This document shows, one piece after another, positions 1 through 8,745 of a stretch of 64,000 bases of DNA (position 1 is its first letter; the number at the start of each line of letters is the position of its first letter). This stretch comes from Streptomyces sp. NBC_01231 (lineage in GTDB: Bacteria; Actinomycetota; Actinomycetes; Streptomycetales; Streptomycetaceae): assembly GCA_035999765.1 (NCBI GenBank), contig CP108521.1:5704001-5768000 (forward strand). The letters run 5' to 3'. Position numbers and translations under genes: made by a program. The notes beneath the pieces were generated by a model that was given only the letters and a program-made list of their open reading frames with translations, was not told the DNA's origin and searched no databases.

Positions 1-1
1 G

Positions 2-391
2 TTCGGCCAGCTCGGCGGTGTGCTGCCGCTCGCGCTCGGCCGGTTCGACCTGATCCACCGGCTCGTCGGCGGTGCGGACGCCGACGCGGCGCGGGCCTCC
101 GGCGCGCTGCGCCACCTGCGTGACTACGCGGGCAACATCTACGCGGACACGCACTCCGCCGACGCCGCCGGGCTGCGGTGCGCCCTCGAGGCGCTCGGCG
201 AGGAACGGATCCTCTTCGGCAGCGACTTCCCGGTGACGCCCGGCGAGTTCGGGCGTGCCGACGCGCTGGAGGTGCTGCGGGGAGCGTCGCTCCCGACGGC
301 GACGGTCCACGCCATCGAATCCGGCAACGCCCGGTCGCTCCTCGGGCTGGGTGAGCCACTGATCGTCAGCGACGAGGGAGCAGCAGCATGA
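2..391 (+). CDS. Amidohydrolase-family protein, C-terminal part (cut by window edge)
   Basis: This is the C-terminal 129 residues of a protein whose start lies left of the window; the frame is open from base 2. The segment ILFGSDFPVT carries the GSD-x-P metal-site signature of the amidohydrolase-2 (ACMSD-like) TIM-barrel family, followed by the usual short C-terminal helix with NARSLLGL. Such enzymes are metal-dependent decarboxylases or hydrolases of carboxylated aromatic or enol substrates, so a role in trimming a polyketide is plausible but inferred. The stop overlaps the next gene by ATGA, showing it belongs to the type II polyketide operon. Residues from the N-terminal half of the active site are not visible. 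Confidence 0.75.
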   Translation, partial: FGQLGGVLPLALGRFDLIHRLVGGADADAARASGALRHLRDYAGNIYADTHSADAAGLRCALEALGEERILFGSDFPVTPGEFGRADALEVLRGASLPTATVHAIESGNARSLLGLGEPLIVSDEGAAA

Positions 392-726
392 TCGCGCATG
401 TCGTTCTCTACCGGTACCCGGAATCGATGTCCGAGTCGGATCGGGAGCGGTTCCGCAAGGAGCTCGCCGAGGCCACCCGGAGTACGGGGGTGGTCGAACG
501 GTTCACGGCGGGTCGGCACATTCCGCTGCCGGCCGACGACAAGGCAACCGAGTCGCTGTACTCGGTCGCCGCCCGCTGGGAGTTCACCGATCTCGAGCAG
601 CTGCGCGCCTTCTCCGTGCACCCCGCCATGAGCGGCGTGGTGGACGCCTGGGTCCGTCGGCTCGGCATCGGCGTCGCCTTCGCCAACACCGCGGACGAAA
701 CAGTCGAAGAGAGGGTCCGGACATGA
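388..726 (+). CDS. Dabb (stress-responsive A/B barrel) family protein
   Basis: A 112-residue protein with the features of small dimeric alpha/beta-barrel (Dabb/ferredoxin-like) proteins: an N-terminal IAHVVLYRYPE strand, a central basic helix and a second strand around AARWEFTDLEQLRAFSVHP. Members of this fold in polyketide clusters can act as small cyclases or cofactor-free oxygenases; others are of unknown role. The gene overlaps both neighbours by ATGA, so it is translationally coupled between the amidohydrolase and the SDR. I assign the fold with fair confidence; a cyclase or monooxygenase function is only inferred from context. Confidence 0.65.
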   Translation: MIAHVVLYRYPESMSESDRERFRKELAEATRSTGVVERFTAGRHIPLPADDKATESLYSVAARWEFTDLEQLRAFSVHPAMSGVVDAWVRRLGIGVAFANTADETVEERVRT

Positions 727-1466
727 CCGAGTTGACCGACAAGGTCTGCCTCATCACCGGCGCCGCATCGGGAATCGGCCGGGCCACCGCCTGCGCGCTC
801 GCGGAAGCAGGCGCATCCGTGCTGGCCGTCGACGTGGACGAGGTGGGGCTGAAGTCCCTCGCCGAGGAGACCCCTCTGCTCGGCGTCCGCCCTCTGGACG
901 TGGCCGACTCCGACTCGGTGCGCGACGCGGTCTCCGACCTTGTCGCACGGGCCGGCGAGATCCACGCGTGCCTGACGTTCGCCGCCGTCGTCGCCAACTG
1001 GGGACCACCGGCCGAGATCGACGACGAGCTGTGGACGAGGGTGCTCGACGTCAACCTGCGAGGGACCACCGGCGTGTGCCGCGCGGTACTCCCCTCGATG
1101 TCCTCAGGGGGATCGATCGTGACCTGCTCGAGCATCGCGGGCGGGCTCAAGCCGAGCCCCTCCAGGGCGCCGTACACCGCGGCCAAGGCCGGGATCGTCG
1201 CGCACACCCGGGATCTCGCCGTCGCCTACGGGCCGGCGGGCATCCGGGTCAACACGATCATCCCCGGATTCATCGACACTCCGATGTCGCGAAGGCTGGT
1301 CCGGGGACACGAGGAGCAGGCCGAGACCGAGCGGGGACGCATTCCGCTGCGCCGGCTCGGCACCGCGCACGAAGTCGCCGACGTCGCCCGCTTCCTGGTG
1401 TCCGACGCATCTTCCTACATCACCGGCGCGACGCTCGTCGTCGACGGAGGGCTGAGCCTTGTCTGA
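723..1466 (+). CDS. SDR-family ketoreductase/dehydrogenase
   Basis: A 247-residue classical short-chain dehydrogenase. The nucleotide-binding motif TGAASGIG is at residues 12-19, the catalytic Ser at about 137 and the YTAAK motif at 151-155 (Tyr151, Lys155). The C-terminal DGG signature closes the fold. The acidic residues VDVD after beta-2 are more usual for NAD(H) preference, but this was judged by eye. It is probably a ketoreductase or alcohol dehydrogenase acting on the polyketide. It overlaps the upstream gene by 4 nt and the downstream methyltransferase start by 8 nt. Whether it is the early C-9-type ketoreductase or a late tailoring enzyme cannot be told from sequence alone. Confidence 0.85.
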   Translation: MTELTDKVCLITGAASGIGRATACALAEAGASVLAVDVDEVGLKSLAEETPLLGVRPLDVADSDSVRDAVSDLVARAGEIHACLTFAAVVANWGPPAEIDDELWTRVLDVNLRGTTGVCRAVLPSMSSGGSIVTCSSIAGGLKPSPSRAPYTAAKAGIVAHTRDLAVAYGPAGIRVNTIIPGFIDTPMSRRLVRGHEEQAETERGRIPLRRLGTAHEVADVARFLVSDASSYITGATLVVDGGLSLV

Positions 1467-2472
1467 GCAGCCAGGAACCACGACCACACCGGCCCGGATC
1501 CTCGACTTCGCCTGGGGGCTCGGGCGTACGGCCACCCTGGTCACGGCACTCGACCTGGACGTCTTCACGGCCATCGCCGAGGGCCACGACACGGTGGAGG
1601 ACCTGGGCCGCCGCACCGGTGCGAGCATGCGCGGCCTGCGCGCGCTGCTCACGGCGCTGCACGCCTCGGAGTTCGTGCATCGCGAGGGCGACCGCTACCG
1701 ACTGGCCGACGACACCGCCCTGTACCTGGTCCGCGGCTCGCGTGCCTACCTCGGGGACATGCGGCACATCCACCGGGAGCTGAACTTCCGGATCTGGCCC
1801 CAGCTCACCGAAGCGGTGCGCACCGACACTCCGTGCAAGGAGATCTTCGCCGACCAGGCGGACGACGTCTGGGCCAAGATCACGCCGTATCTGGACGCAC
1901 TCGCGGTGGGCACCGGCCGCTGGATCGCCGGCGCCGCCGGTGACCTGGTCAAGCCGCGGCCCCGGATCCTCGACGTGGGGTGCGGGTACGGCGGTTCCGG
2001 ACGCGCCCTGGCCGAGAGCTGGGACGGCACGGTCGTCGGCATCGACCGGGAGGTCTCAGTGTCGGAGGCCCGCAGGCTCGCCCGCGAGGCGGGGTTGGGG
2101 GACCGGGCCGAGTACTGGGCCGGGGACCTGTTCGCTGTGCCCTGGGGCGGACCGTACGACGTGGTACTGCTGGGCAATCTGCTGCACGGATACCCGCCCG
2201 CACAGGTGCTCAAGATCCTTGAGTTGTGCACGGCGGCGCTGGCGGACGACGGTGTGCTGCTGCTCGACGAGATCGTCCCGGACGACACGGAGACCGATCC
2301 CGTGGGCGCGTTCTTCTCCCTCCAGATGCTGATGACCAGCGCGGGTTCGGCCCACGGACTCGACGACTACGGCCGGTGGCTCGTCGACGCGGGCCTGCCG
2401 GTGTGCCGACAGCTGAGGTCGCCGACCGGGCCGGGCACGCTCGTGGCTGCGACGCGCGGGAGGCAGTCGTGA
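1459..2472 (+). CDS. SAM-dependent O-methyltransferase (plant-COMT/TcmN type)
   Basis: A 337-residue methyltransferase starting at TTG 1459, chosen because GGAGGG lies about 9 nt upstream and the start overlaps the SDR stop. Residues about 15-90 form the winged-helix dimerisation domain typical of the O-methyltransferase family 2 (DLDVFTAIAEG, GASMRGLRALLTALHA). The SAM motif ILDVGCGYGGSG follows at about residue 170, and the LLDEIVPDD strand comes later. Enzymes of this architecture methylate phenolic hydroxyls of aromatic polyketides. It sits between the SDR and KS-alpha and overlaps the latter's start by 4 nt. The position methylated cannot be predicted. Confidence 0.85.
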   Translation: MSEQPGTTTTPARILDFAWGLGRTATLVTALDLDVFTAIAEGHDTVEDLGRRTGASMRGLRALLTALHASEFVHREGDRYRLADDTALYLVRGSRAYLGDMRHIHRELNFRIWPQLTEAVRTDTPCKEIFADQADDVWAKITPYLDALAVGTGRWIAGAAGDLVKPRPRILDVGCGYGGSGRALAESWDGTVVGIDREVSVSEARRLAREAGLGDRAEYWAGDLFAVPWGGPYDVVLLGNLLHGYPPAQVLKILELCTAALADDGVLLLDEIVPDDTETDPVGAFFSLQMLMTSAGSAHGLDDYGRWLVDAGLPVCRQLRSPTGPGTLVAATRGRQS

Positions 2473-3743
2473 AACGGGTCGCGGTGACCGGGCTCGGAGT
2501 CCTGGCCCCCAACGGCATCGGGACGAAGGACTTCATGGCCGGACTCTGCGCGGGCCGCTCCGGGGTGATCACCGGCCGTGAGTTCGACACGTCCCGGCTG
2601 GCCTCCCGGATCTACGGGACGCTGCCGGAGCGCGACCTGCCCGGCCTCTCCGTCGAGCACAGCACCGGGGACGACCGGGTCGTCCGCATCGCGCTGCGGG
2701 CCGCCCGGGAAGCCATCACCGCGGCCGGTCTGCTCGACGAGGACATCGCCCCGGAACGGATGGGCGTCGTCATGGCGAACGCGATCGGCGGAACGAAGTT
2801 CATGACCGAGCACTTCCCGCAGATCACCGGCGGTGGCACGGTCGCGATCGACGTGGCCGCGGCCCACCCGCGCCTGCACGTCGCGGCCACGTTCAACCGG
2901 CCCGCGGCGGCCATCGCCGATGCGCACGGGATACGCGGCCCGGTGATGACCCCGGCCACCGGCTGCACCGGGGGCAACGACGCGGTCGGTTTCGCGCTCG
3001 ACACGATCCGCCGCGGCGAGGCGGACGTGATGGTCACCGGCGCCGCCGAGGCCCCGCTGACCCCGTTCGTCGTTGCCTGCTTCGATGTGATCGGTGCTTT
3101 GTCCACGCGCAACGACGATCCGGAGGCCGCCTCCAGGCCGTTCGACGCCGATCGGGACGGCTTCGTACTCGGCGAGGGCGCCGGTGTGGCGGTGCTGGAG
3201 GAGTGGGAACACGCCCGCCGCCGGGGGGCGCCGATCCTCGCCGAGGTCCTTGGCTTCGGGAGCACGTCGAACGCGTTCCACATGACCGACCTGGACAGCG
3301 AGGGGACGCATCTCGCCCGTTCCTTCCAGCTCGCGCTGGACGACGCCCGGTGTTCCGCCACGAGCGTCGACTACGTCAACGCGCACGGCAGCTCGACACC
3401 ACAGAACGACGTGTGCGAGACCAACGCGATCAAGACGGTGCTCGGGGCACACGCCTACCGGACCCCGGTCAGCTCGATCAAGTCGATGGTCGGCCACGCG
3501 CTGGCCGCGGCGAATGCGCTGGAGCTCGTGGCGTGCGTACTGGCCCTGGAAGAGGGCGTGATCCCACCGACGATCAACCACCACGCCCCCGGCGACTCCT
3601 GCGACCTCGACTACGTGCCGAACGAGGCACGGGAAGGGCGGACGAAGGTCATCGCCAGCCTGTCCAGCGGCTTCGGCGGAATCCACTCCACCGTCGTACT
3701 CGGCAGCCCCCGCACGACCGGCTCCGGGAAGGGCCGACGATGA
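2469..3743 (+). CDS. Ketosynthase alpha (KS-alpha) of a type II PKS
   Basis: A 424-residue ketosynthase starting at GTG 2469 with GGGAGG just upstream. All catalytic residues are visible: nucleophile Cys166 in ATGCTGG, His306 in NAHGSSTPQND, Lys338 and His343 in KSMVGHALAA. It should perform the decarboxylative condensations of the minimal PKS as a heterodimer with the next gene product, using the ACP at 4,962. Compared with textbook aromatic KS-alpha proteins, the surroundings of the active cysteine and the N-terminal third look divergent, so the chain length or product class should not be assumed. ATGA overlap with KS-beta fixes the pair as translationally coupled. Confidence 0.9.
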   Translation: MKRVAVTGLGVLAPNGIGTKDFMAGLCAGRSGVITGREFDTSRLASRIYGTLPERDLPGLSVEHSTGDDRVVRIALRAAREAITAAGLLDEDIAPERMGVVMANAIGGTKFMTEHFPQITGGGTVAIDVAAAHPRLHVAATFNRPAAAIADAHGIRGPVMTPATGCTGGNDAVGFALDTIRRGEADVMVTGAAEAPLTPFVVACFDVIGALSTRNDDPEAASRPFDADRDGFVLGEGAGVAVLEEWEHARRRGAPILAEVLGFGSTSNAFHMTDLDSEGTHLARSFQLALDDARCSATSVDYVNAHGSSTPQNDVCETNAIKTVLGAHAYRTPVSSIKSMVGHALAAANALELVACVLALEEGVIPPTINHHAPGDSCDLDYVPNEAREGRTKVIASLSSGFGGIHSTVVLGSPRTTGSGKGRR

Positions 3744-4936
3744 CCGGCACCGTGATCACCGGAATCGGTCTCGCCCTGCCCGGTGCCTCGGACACCGACC
3801 AGCTCTGGCGTTCGGTGACCGGGGGCCGAAGCGCCGTGCGGCCCATCGAGCGGTTCGACACCGACTCCTACCCGTGTCCCAACGCCGGCTTCCTGGCCGA
3901 GGAGACCGAGCGGGAGACCATCGGCACGTTCACCCCACGGGTGCGCAAGCGGATGGACCGCTTCTGCCAACTGGCGCTCTCAGCCGCCCGGTCCGCTCAG
4001 CACGACGCCGGCCTCGCACCGAGCGAGGACGCCGATCGGACCGGTGTGTACGTGGGCAACATGTTCGGTGGCTGGGAGATCACCGAGCCGAGCCTGCGCG
4101 GCCTGTTGGACCAGGGCTACACCGGGGTCAGCCCACACATCGCGTCGGCGTGGTTCCCCACCGCGCCGCAGGGGCAGATCACCATCGGAAACGGGCTGAC
4201 CGGTTTCAGCAAGACCCTCGTGGCGGACAGTGCGAGTGCCGCGCTGGCCATCGGCTACGGGGCCCGGGCGGTGGCCGAAGGACGCGCCGATGTACTGCTC
4301 GCGGGCGGTGCGGAGGCGCCCGTGACGCCGTACACCTACACGTTCTGCACCACCTCGGGACGGCTTTCCCCCACCGGGACCTACCGGCCCGGGGACGACG
4401 CGGCGGACGGGTTCTGCGTCGGTGAGGGTGCCGTGATGCTCGTCCTGGAGCGCGAGGAGACGGCCCGGGCGCGTGAGGCGGTCCCGCTGGCCAGGCTGGC
4501 GGGCTTCGCCCTCCGGCACGTACCGGAGGACGAGGTATTCGGGCCGTCCGGCACCCAGGCGCTCGCCGCGGTTCTCACGGCAGCGCTCGACGAGGCGGGC
4601 ACCGATCGCGTCGACTGTGTCGCCCTCGACGCACAGGGAGCCGCCGGAGCCGATGAGTCCGAGCTGTCCGCCATCCACTCGGTGCTCGGTCCTGTCCCCC
4701 TCACCACGGCCAAGCCGGTGACCGGCAACCTCCTCGGCGCGGCGCCCGCGGTGGACGCGGCGGTCGCCCTGCTGAGCCTGCGGCACGGCACGATCCCGCC
4801 GGTGGCGGGCTGCGAGCGCCCGCGGAACGCGGACATCGTCGTCGGCGCGCCGCGCGAGACGCCCGTACGCACCGTCGCCCTGCTCGCCAGGGGCGCCGAC
4901 GGCACGATCGCCGCGAGCGTGCTGCGGGCCATCTGA
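3740..4936 (+). CDS. Ketosynthase beta / chain-length factor (KS-beta)
   Basis: A 398-residue KS homologue without the nucleophile: aligned by eye to KS-alpha, the Cys166 position is Ser164 (segment VADSASAALAIG). The common glutamine of aromatic chain-length factors is absent as well. The His/Lys signatures of active ketosynthases are degenerate, while GGAEAPVTP and FCVGEGAVMLVLE keep the KS fold. Its role is as non-condensing partner of KS-alpha, shaping the chain-length tunnel. The gene is shorter than many chain-length factors and lies between KS-alpha and ACP in the canonical order. The serine substitution marks it as an unusual subfamily. Confidence 0.85.
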   Translation: MTGTVITGIGLALPGASDTDQLWRSVTGGRSAVRPIERFDTDSYPCPNAGFLAEETERETIGTFTPRVRKRMDRFCQLALSAARSAQHDAGLAPSEDADRTGVYVGNMFGGWEITEPSLRGLLDQGYTGVSPHIASAWFPTAPQGQITIGNGLTGFSKTLVADSASAALAIGYGARAVAEGRADVLLAGGAEAPVTPYTYTFCTTSGRLSPTGTYRPGDDAADGFCVGEGAVMLVLEREETARAREAVPLARLAGFALRHVPEDEVFGPSGTQALAAVLTAALDEAGTDRVDCVALDAQGAAGADESELSAIHSVLGPVPLTTAKPVTGNLLGAAPAVDAAVALLSLRHGTIPPVAGCERPRNADIVVGAPRETPVRTVALLARGADGTIAASVLRAI

Positions 4937-4961
4937 TCCCCCCACTGTGAAGGAAGGTGTC

Positions 4962-5195
4962 ATGAACAGCACCAAGAGCACATACGGGCAGGTGCACGAC
5001 GTCCTCGTCGAGGTCGGCCTGGAGCCGTCGGAGATCACCAGCGGGGCCGCGCTCCGCGCCGACCTGGGCGTGGACTCGGCCGAACTCGTCGAGATCGTGA
5101 CTGGGCTCGCACCGGGCAGCAAGGTGGACGGAAAAGTGCTGAAGTCCGTGGTGACCGTCGCCGACCTGGTCGTTTTCCTGGACAACCTGGCCTGA
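4962..5195 (+). CDS. Acyl carrier protein of the type II PKS
   Basis: A 77-residue carrier protein. ATG 4962 is preferred over an in-frame GTG 15 nt upstream because GAAGGAAGG lies 6-8 nt before it. The phosphopantetheine attachment serine is Ser39 in LGVDSAEL, a DSA motif rather than the usual DSL. It carries the growing polyketide for the KS-alpha/KS-beta pair immediately upstream. A 25-nt gap to KS-beta and a 29-nt gap to the aromatase keep it within the operon. Confidence 0.9.
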   Translation: MNSTKSTYGQVHDVLVEVGLEPSEITSGAALRADLGVDSAELVEIVTGLAPGSKVDGKVLKSVVTVADLVVFLDNLA

Positions 5196-5224
5196 ACGAG
5201 CCGAACATCTCACGAGGAGCCACC

Positions 5225-5731
5225 ATGGAGAACACGCAGCACACCGAGCACACGGTCACCGCGCAGGTGCCGCAGAGCGTCGTCTGGGAGGTCCTGACCG
5301 ACATCGAGAACTACCCGAACCTCTTCGGCGCCACCAAGTCCGCCGCCATCACGGAGCGGGGGGACGGCTACGAGATCGCCCGGCTCGAGGTGGACGTCAG
5401 CGGGCAGTTGCAGGCCTGGACCACCCGCCGCGACCTGGATCCGGAACTGGGCGTCATCGCCTACCGCCAGCTGGAGACTGCGCCGCTCGTGGCACACATG
5501 AGTGGGGAATGGCGGGCACTTCCGTACGGACCGGACCGCACCCAGGTCGTGCTGACCCACGACTTCGCCGCCCGCCAGGAGGGTGCGGACGGCAAGGTAG
5601 CCGGCCAGTTCACCCATGCCGAGGCCCACGAGATGCTCGCGGGGGCCGTCGAGCGCAACAGCACGGCGCATCTGGCCGCGGTCCGCGACGAGGCCGAGCG
5701 CCGTGCCGCGAGGGCGAAGAGGGCCGCGTAA
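5225..5731 (+). CDS. Aromatase/cyclase, SRPBCC (polyketide cyclase) family
   Basis: A 168-residue single-domain START/SRPBCC protein. The N-terminal segment EHTVTAQVPQSVVWEVLTDI and the following IENYPNLF are characteristic of bacterial aromatase/cyclases, and the C-terminal helix is long and charged. These proteins bind the poly-beta-keto chain and direct first-ring closure and aromatisation. The RBS CGAGGAG lies 6-8 nt before ATG 5225. It is a mono-domain enzyme, not the di-domain type, which is often associated with non-reduced starter regions. The stop overlaps the next start (TAATG). Confidence 0.85.
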   Translation: MENTQHTEHTVTAQVPQSVVWEVLTDIENYPNLFGATKSAAITERGDGYEIARLEVDVSGQLQAWTTRRDLDPELGVIAYRQLETAPLVAHMSGEWRALPYGPDRTQVVLTHDFAARQEGADGKVAGQFTHAEAHEMLAGAVERNSTAHLAAVRDEAERRAARAKRAA

Positions 5732-6498
5732 TGGCCACGTTGATCGACCTCAGCGTGCCCACGGGGCCGAACGCCGGCGAAGCGACTCCGGTGCAGATCG
5801 ACACCCTCACGCACGAGCAAGGGCCGGCGGTGCTGGGGCTGAAGACGTCCGACTTCCCGGACGGCATGGCCATCTCGAGCGAGACGATCACGCTGACGAC
5901 GCACACCGGGACCCACATGGACGCGCCGCTGCACTACGGCCCGCACAGTGGCGGCGAACCGGCCCGGAGCATCGACAAGGTTCCCCTGGAGTGGTGCATC
6001 GGGCCGGGAGTCCGGCTCGACGTGCGCCACATCAAACCCGGTGAGGAGATCGGCGAGGCCGATGTGACCGAGGCACTGGGCGTCGCCGAACACACCCTCG
6101 GCGACGGGGACATCGTGCTCCTGTGGACCGGGGCGGACCGGCTGTGGGGAAGCACCGAGTACCTGACCACGTACCCCGGCCTGTCCGGTGGCGCCACCCG
6201 GTTCCTGGTGGAACGGGGGGTCCGCGTGATCGGCATCGACGCGTGGGGGCTCGACCGGCCGATGGCGAGCATGATCGAGGACTACCGGCGCACCGGGGAC
6301 CGGGAAACGCTCTGGCCGGCGCACGTGTACGGGCGGGAACGCGAGTACCTCCAGCTGGAAAAGCTGGCCAACCTCGGGCAGCTGCCCGGTCCGACCGGAT
6401 TCACCGTCATGTGCTTCCCGATACCGGTGGTGAACGCAGGGGCCGGATGGACCCGCGTCGTGGCGGTGACCGGCAGGTTCGTCGAGTCCGACGGGTGA
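5731..6498 (+). CDS. Metal-dependent cyclase (PF04199, SnoaM/DpsY/OxyN-like)
   Basis: A 255-residue protein of the kynurenine-formamidase-like cyclase family. The metal motif HTGTHMDAPLH is at residues 58-68. Family members in anthracycline and tetracycline clusters catalyse later ring closures. The start ATG 5731 overlaps the aromatase stop by one base. The last codons run into the left arm of a very strong hairpin, so this is the last gene of the first operon. Substrate and ring position are inferred only from the cluster context. Confidence 0.85.
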   Translation: MATLIDLSVPTGPNAGEATPVQIDTLTHEQGPAVLGLKTSDFPDGMAISSETITLTTHTGTHMDAPLHYGPHSGGEPARSIDKVPLEWCIGPGVRLDVRHIKPGEEIGEADVTEALGVAEHTLGDGDIVLLWTGADRLWGSTEYLTTYPGLSGGATRFLVERGVRVIGIDAWGLDRPMASMIEDYRRTGDRETLWPAHVYGREREYLQLEKLANLGQLPGPTGFTVMCFPIPVVNAGAGWTRVVAVTGRFVESDG

Positions 6499-6547
6499 CG
6501 GCCCGGCCACGGCACGCGCGACGTGCCGTGGCCGGGCCGTCACCCGT
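6491..6547. terminator. Perfect 26-bp inverted repeat terminator ending the PKS operon
   Basis: Bases 6491-6516 and 6522-6547 are exact reverse complements (26 bp, 5-nt loop CGCGA). The left arm includes the stop codon of the cyclase gene. There is no U-tract, which is usual for Streptomyces terminators. The symmetry means it would fold in transcripts from either strand. Confidence 0.85.
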
Positions 6548-6654
6548 TCCCCGCCCGCGAGTCCCCAGACCGGGAGCCCCGGGGAATACGACCGGCCTGC
6601 CCGATCCGTAGGACGCCACGTAAGGGCCGCGCACCACGAGAAGGAGTCGTACCC

Positions 6655-8655
6655 ATGAGCAACGACGCAACTTCCGCGCCCGTCAGGACCGGTGCGCCAC
6701 CGGACATCGTCACGGCACTCGCGGACGCGGTGAACGTCTTCGACGCGACGCTGACGGGAGTTCGGGGCGGCGCCTGGGACACCGTGTCCCCGTGCTCCGA
6801 GTGGTCTACCCGGGACGTCGTGGGACACGTCATCGGCACCCTCGGCAAGGTCGCCCTGATCGCGCGGGGCGAGCCCACGCAGTCCGCGCCTTCGCAGCCC
6901 GGCGCCGCCGCCGCCGGCGACCCGGTGAAGGCATGGCGGGACGCGGCGGCGGCGGCGCGCACGGCCGTCGCCGCGGCCGACCCCAAGCTGCAGGTCGACA
7001 CGCCGGCCGGGCGCCAGGACCTGGCCAGAGCGCTGGCGTTCCCGGTCTCGGACGTCATCGTGCACGCCTGGGACATCGCGGCGGCGACCGGCCGTTGGCT
7101 CCGTCTGCCCGATTCCCTGCTCGCCCACGTCGTGCACACCTGCGCGCAGGTACCGGAGGCGGCGCTGCGCGGCCCGGGGCGGATCGGTGAGGCGCGGCCG
7201 TCGGCGCCCGGAGCCGACGACACCACGCGGATGATGGCCTGGCTCGGCCGGGACGTCGAACGGTGGGCGACTGCGGACGACGCCGGGGCTCTCGCGAGCC
7301 GGGCCGCCGCGACGGACTCCGCCGAACTGCTCGCCCTGGACCGGGCCCATGTGTGGCATCCCTTCCGGCCCATGCCGGGCGTGGACGAACAGCTGCTGGT
7401 CACCGAAGCCGAAGGTGTGCGGCTGACCCTCGCCGACGGCCGGGAACTCATCGACGGAATGTCGTCGTTCTGGGCCGCCGTCCACGGCTACCGCAACCCG
7501 GTACTGGACAAGGCACTGGCCGATCAGGCGAGTCGGTTCACGCACGTGATGTTCGGCGGTCTGACCCACGAGCCGGCGATCCGGCTCGCGCACACGCTGG
7601 TGGACCTGACGCCCGACGGCCTGGAGCACGTGTATTTCTGCGACTCCGGGGCGGTGTCGGTCGAGGTCGCGTTGAAGATGTGCCTCCAGTACTGGCGTTC
7701 GTCGGGCCGGAGCGAGAAACGCCGGATGCTGACCTGGCGTCGTGGGTACCACGGCGCCAGTCTCCACGCGATGAGCGTGTGCGACCCGGACGACGGGGGA
7801 CACGCGTCGTGGCAGGGACTCCTGCCCGAGCAGGTGTTCCTTCCGGCACCGCCCGCGTCGTCGGCCACCAGCCTGCGCAGCGCCACCGACCCGGCACGGA
7901 CCGACGACGAACAGCTCGATCCGGCGTACGTCGACACCATGGCGCGGACCATCGCGGCACACGCCGACGAGTTGGCGGCGATCATCGTGGAACCGGTGGT
8001 GCAGAGCGCCGGGGGGATGCGCTTCCACGACCCCGGATACCTGCGGGTGCTGCGCGAGCTCGCCGACGAGCACGACGTACTTCTGATCTTCGACGAGATG
8101 GCCACCGGATTCGGCCACACCGGTGCCCTGTTCGCCGCCGATCACGTCGGCGTCACGCCCGACGTGATGTGCCTCGGCAAGACCCTCACCGGCGGGTACA
8201 TGTCCATGGCCGCGACTCTCTGCACGACGCGCGTCGCCGACGGGATCCGGCAGGGCGAGCTGCCGGTGCTGGTGCACGGACAGACCTTCATGGCCAACGC
8301 GTTGACGGCGGCCGTGGCCAACGCCTCGCTGGGTCTGCTCGTCGACGGCGACTGGAAGGGCGACGTGGCGCGGATCGAGAGGGCGCTGCGCCGGGGACTG
8401 CAGGAGGCGGTGCATGCCGACGGTGTCGTCGACGTCCGGGTTCTCGGCGCCATCGGGGTGATCGAACTCGACCACCCCGTCGACAAGCGGATGGCCAAGG
8501 CGGCGGTCGACAACGGCGTCTGGCTGCGTCCCTTCGGGAACCTGATCTACTGCCTGCCGCCCTACCTCTGCACGGACGACGACATCGCCCGGATCTGCGC
8601 CGCGATGGTCGCCGCCGCAACCGTCGGGGCGGCCCCGAATCCGCCACAGCACTAG
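6655..8655 (+). CDS. Fusion: maleylpyruvate-isomerase-like N domain + BioA-like aminotransferase
   Basis: A 666-residue protein starting at ATG 6655 (AAGGAG 9 nt upstream). Residues about 15-200 match the TIGR03086/mycothiol-dependent maleylpyruvate isomerase N-terminal family (DinB-like four-helix bundle; [28 protein letters not shown]). Residues about 225-660 are a class III PLP aminotransferase closest to BioA: the entrance segment [18 protein letters not shown], the FDEMATGFG aspartate and the PLP lysine Lys509 in CLGKTLTGG. BioA transfers an amino group from SAM to KAPA in biotin synthesis. Here the context is polyketide tailoring, so amination of a polyketide carbonyl is more likely. 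The reading frame is continuous with no sign of an accidental join. Confidence 0.8.
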   Translation: MSNDATSAPVRTGAPPDIVTALADAVNVFDATLTGVRGGAWDTVSPCSEWSTRDVVGHVIGTLGKVALIARGEPTQSAPSQPGAAAAGDPVKAWRDAAAAARTAVAAADPKLQVDTPAGRQDLARALAFPVSDVIVHAWDIAAATGRWLRLPDSLLAHVVHTCAQVPEAALRGPGRIGEARPSAPGADDTTRMMAWLGRDVERWATADDAGALASRAAATDSAELLALDRAHVWHPFRPMPGVDEQLLVTEAEGVRLTLADGRELIDGMSSFWAAVHGYRNPVLDKALADQASRFTHVMFGGLTHEPAIRLAHTLVDLTPDGLEHVYFCDSGAVSVEVALKMCLQYWRSSGRSEKRRMLTWRRGYHGASLHAMSVCDPDDGGHASWQGLLPEQVFLPAPPASSATSLRSATDPARTDDEQLDPAYVDTMARTIAAHADELAAIIVEPVVQSAGGMRFHDPGYLRVLRELADEHDVLLIFDEMATGFGHTGALFAADHVGVTPDVMCLGKTLTGGYMSMAATLCTTRVADGIRQGELPVLVHGQTFMANALTAAVANASLGLLVDGDWKGDVARIERALRRGLQEAVHADGVVDVRVLGAIGVIELDHPVDKRMAKAAVDNGVWLRPFGNLIYCLPPYLCTDDDIARICAAMVAAATVGAAPNPPQH

Positions 8656-8703
8656 GTACGTCCACAGACGTGTCAACCCCGCGCGGGTGCTCGACCGGGA
8701 CCC

Positions 8704-8725
8704 GGTCGGTCCGTCCGGACCGACC
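8704..8725. promoter_or_regulatory. Short perfect inverted repeat before the flavoenzyme gene
   Basis: GGTCGGTCC at 8704-8712 and GGACCGACC at 8717-8725 are exact reverse complements around GTCC. It lies in the 90-nt gap between the aminotransferase and flavoenzyme genes, about 20 nt before the latter's RBS. It could be an intercistronic hairpin or an operator; the sequence does not decide. Confidence 0.4.
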
Positions 8726-8745
8726 CCACTCGAAAGGAGCGATCG

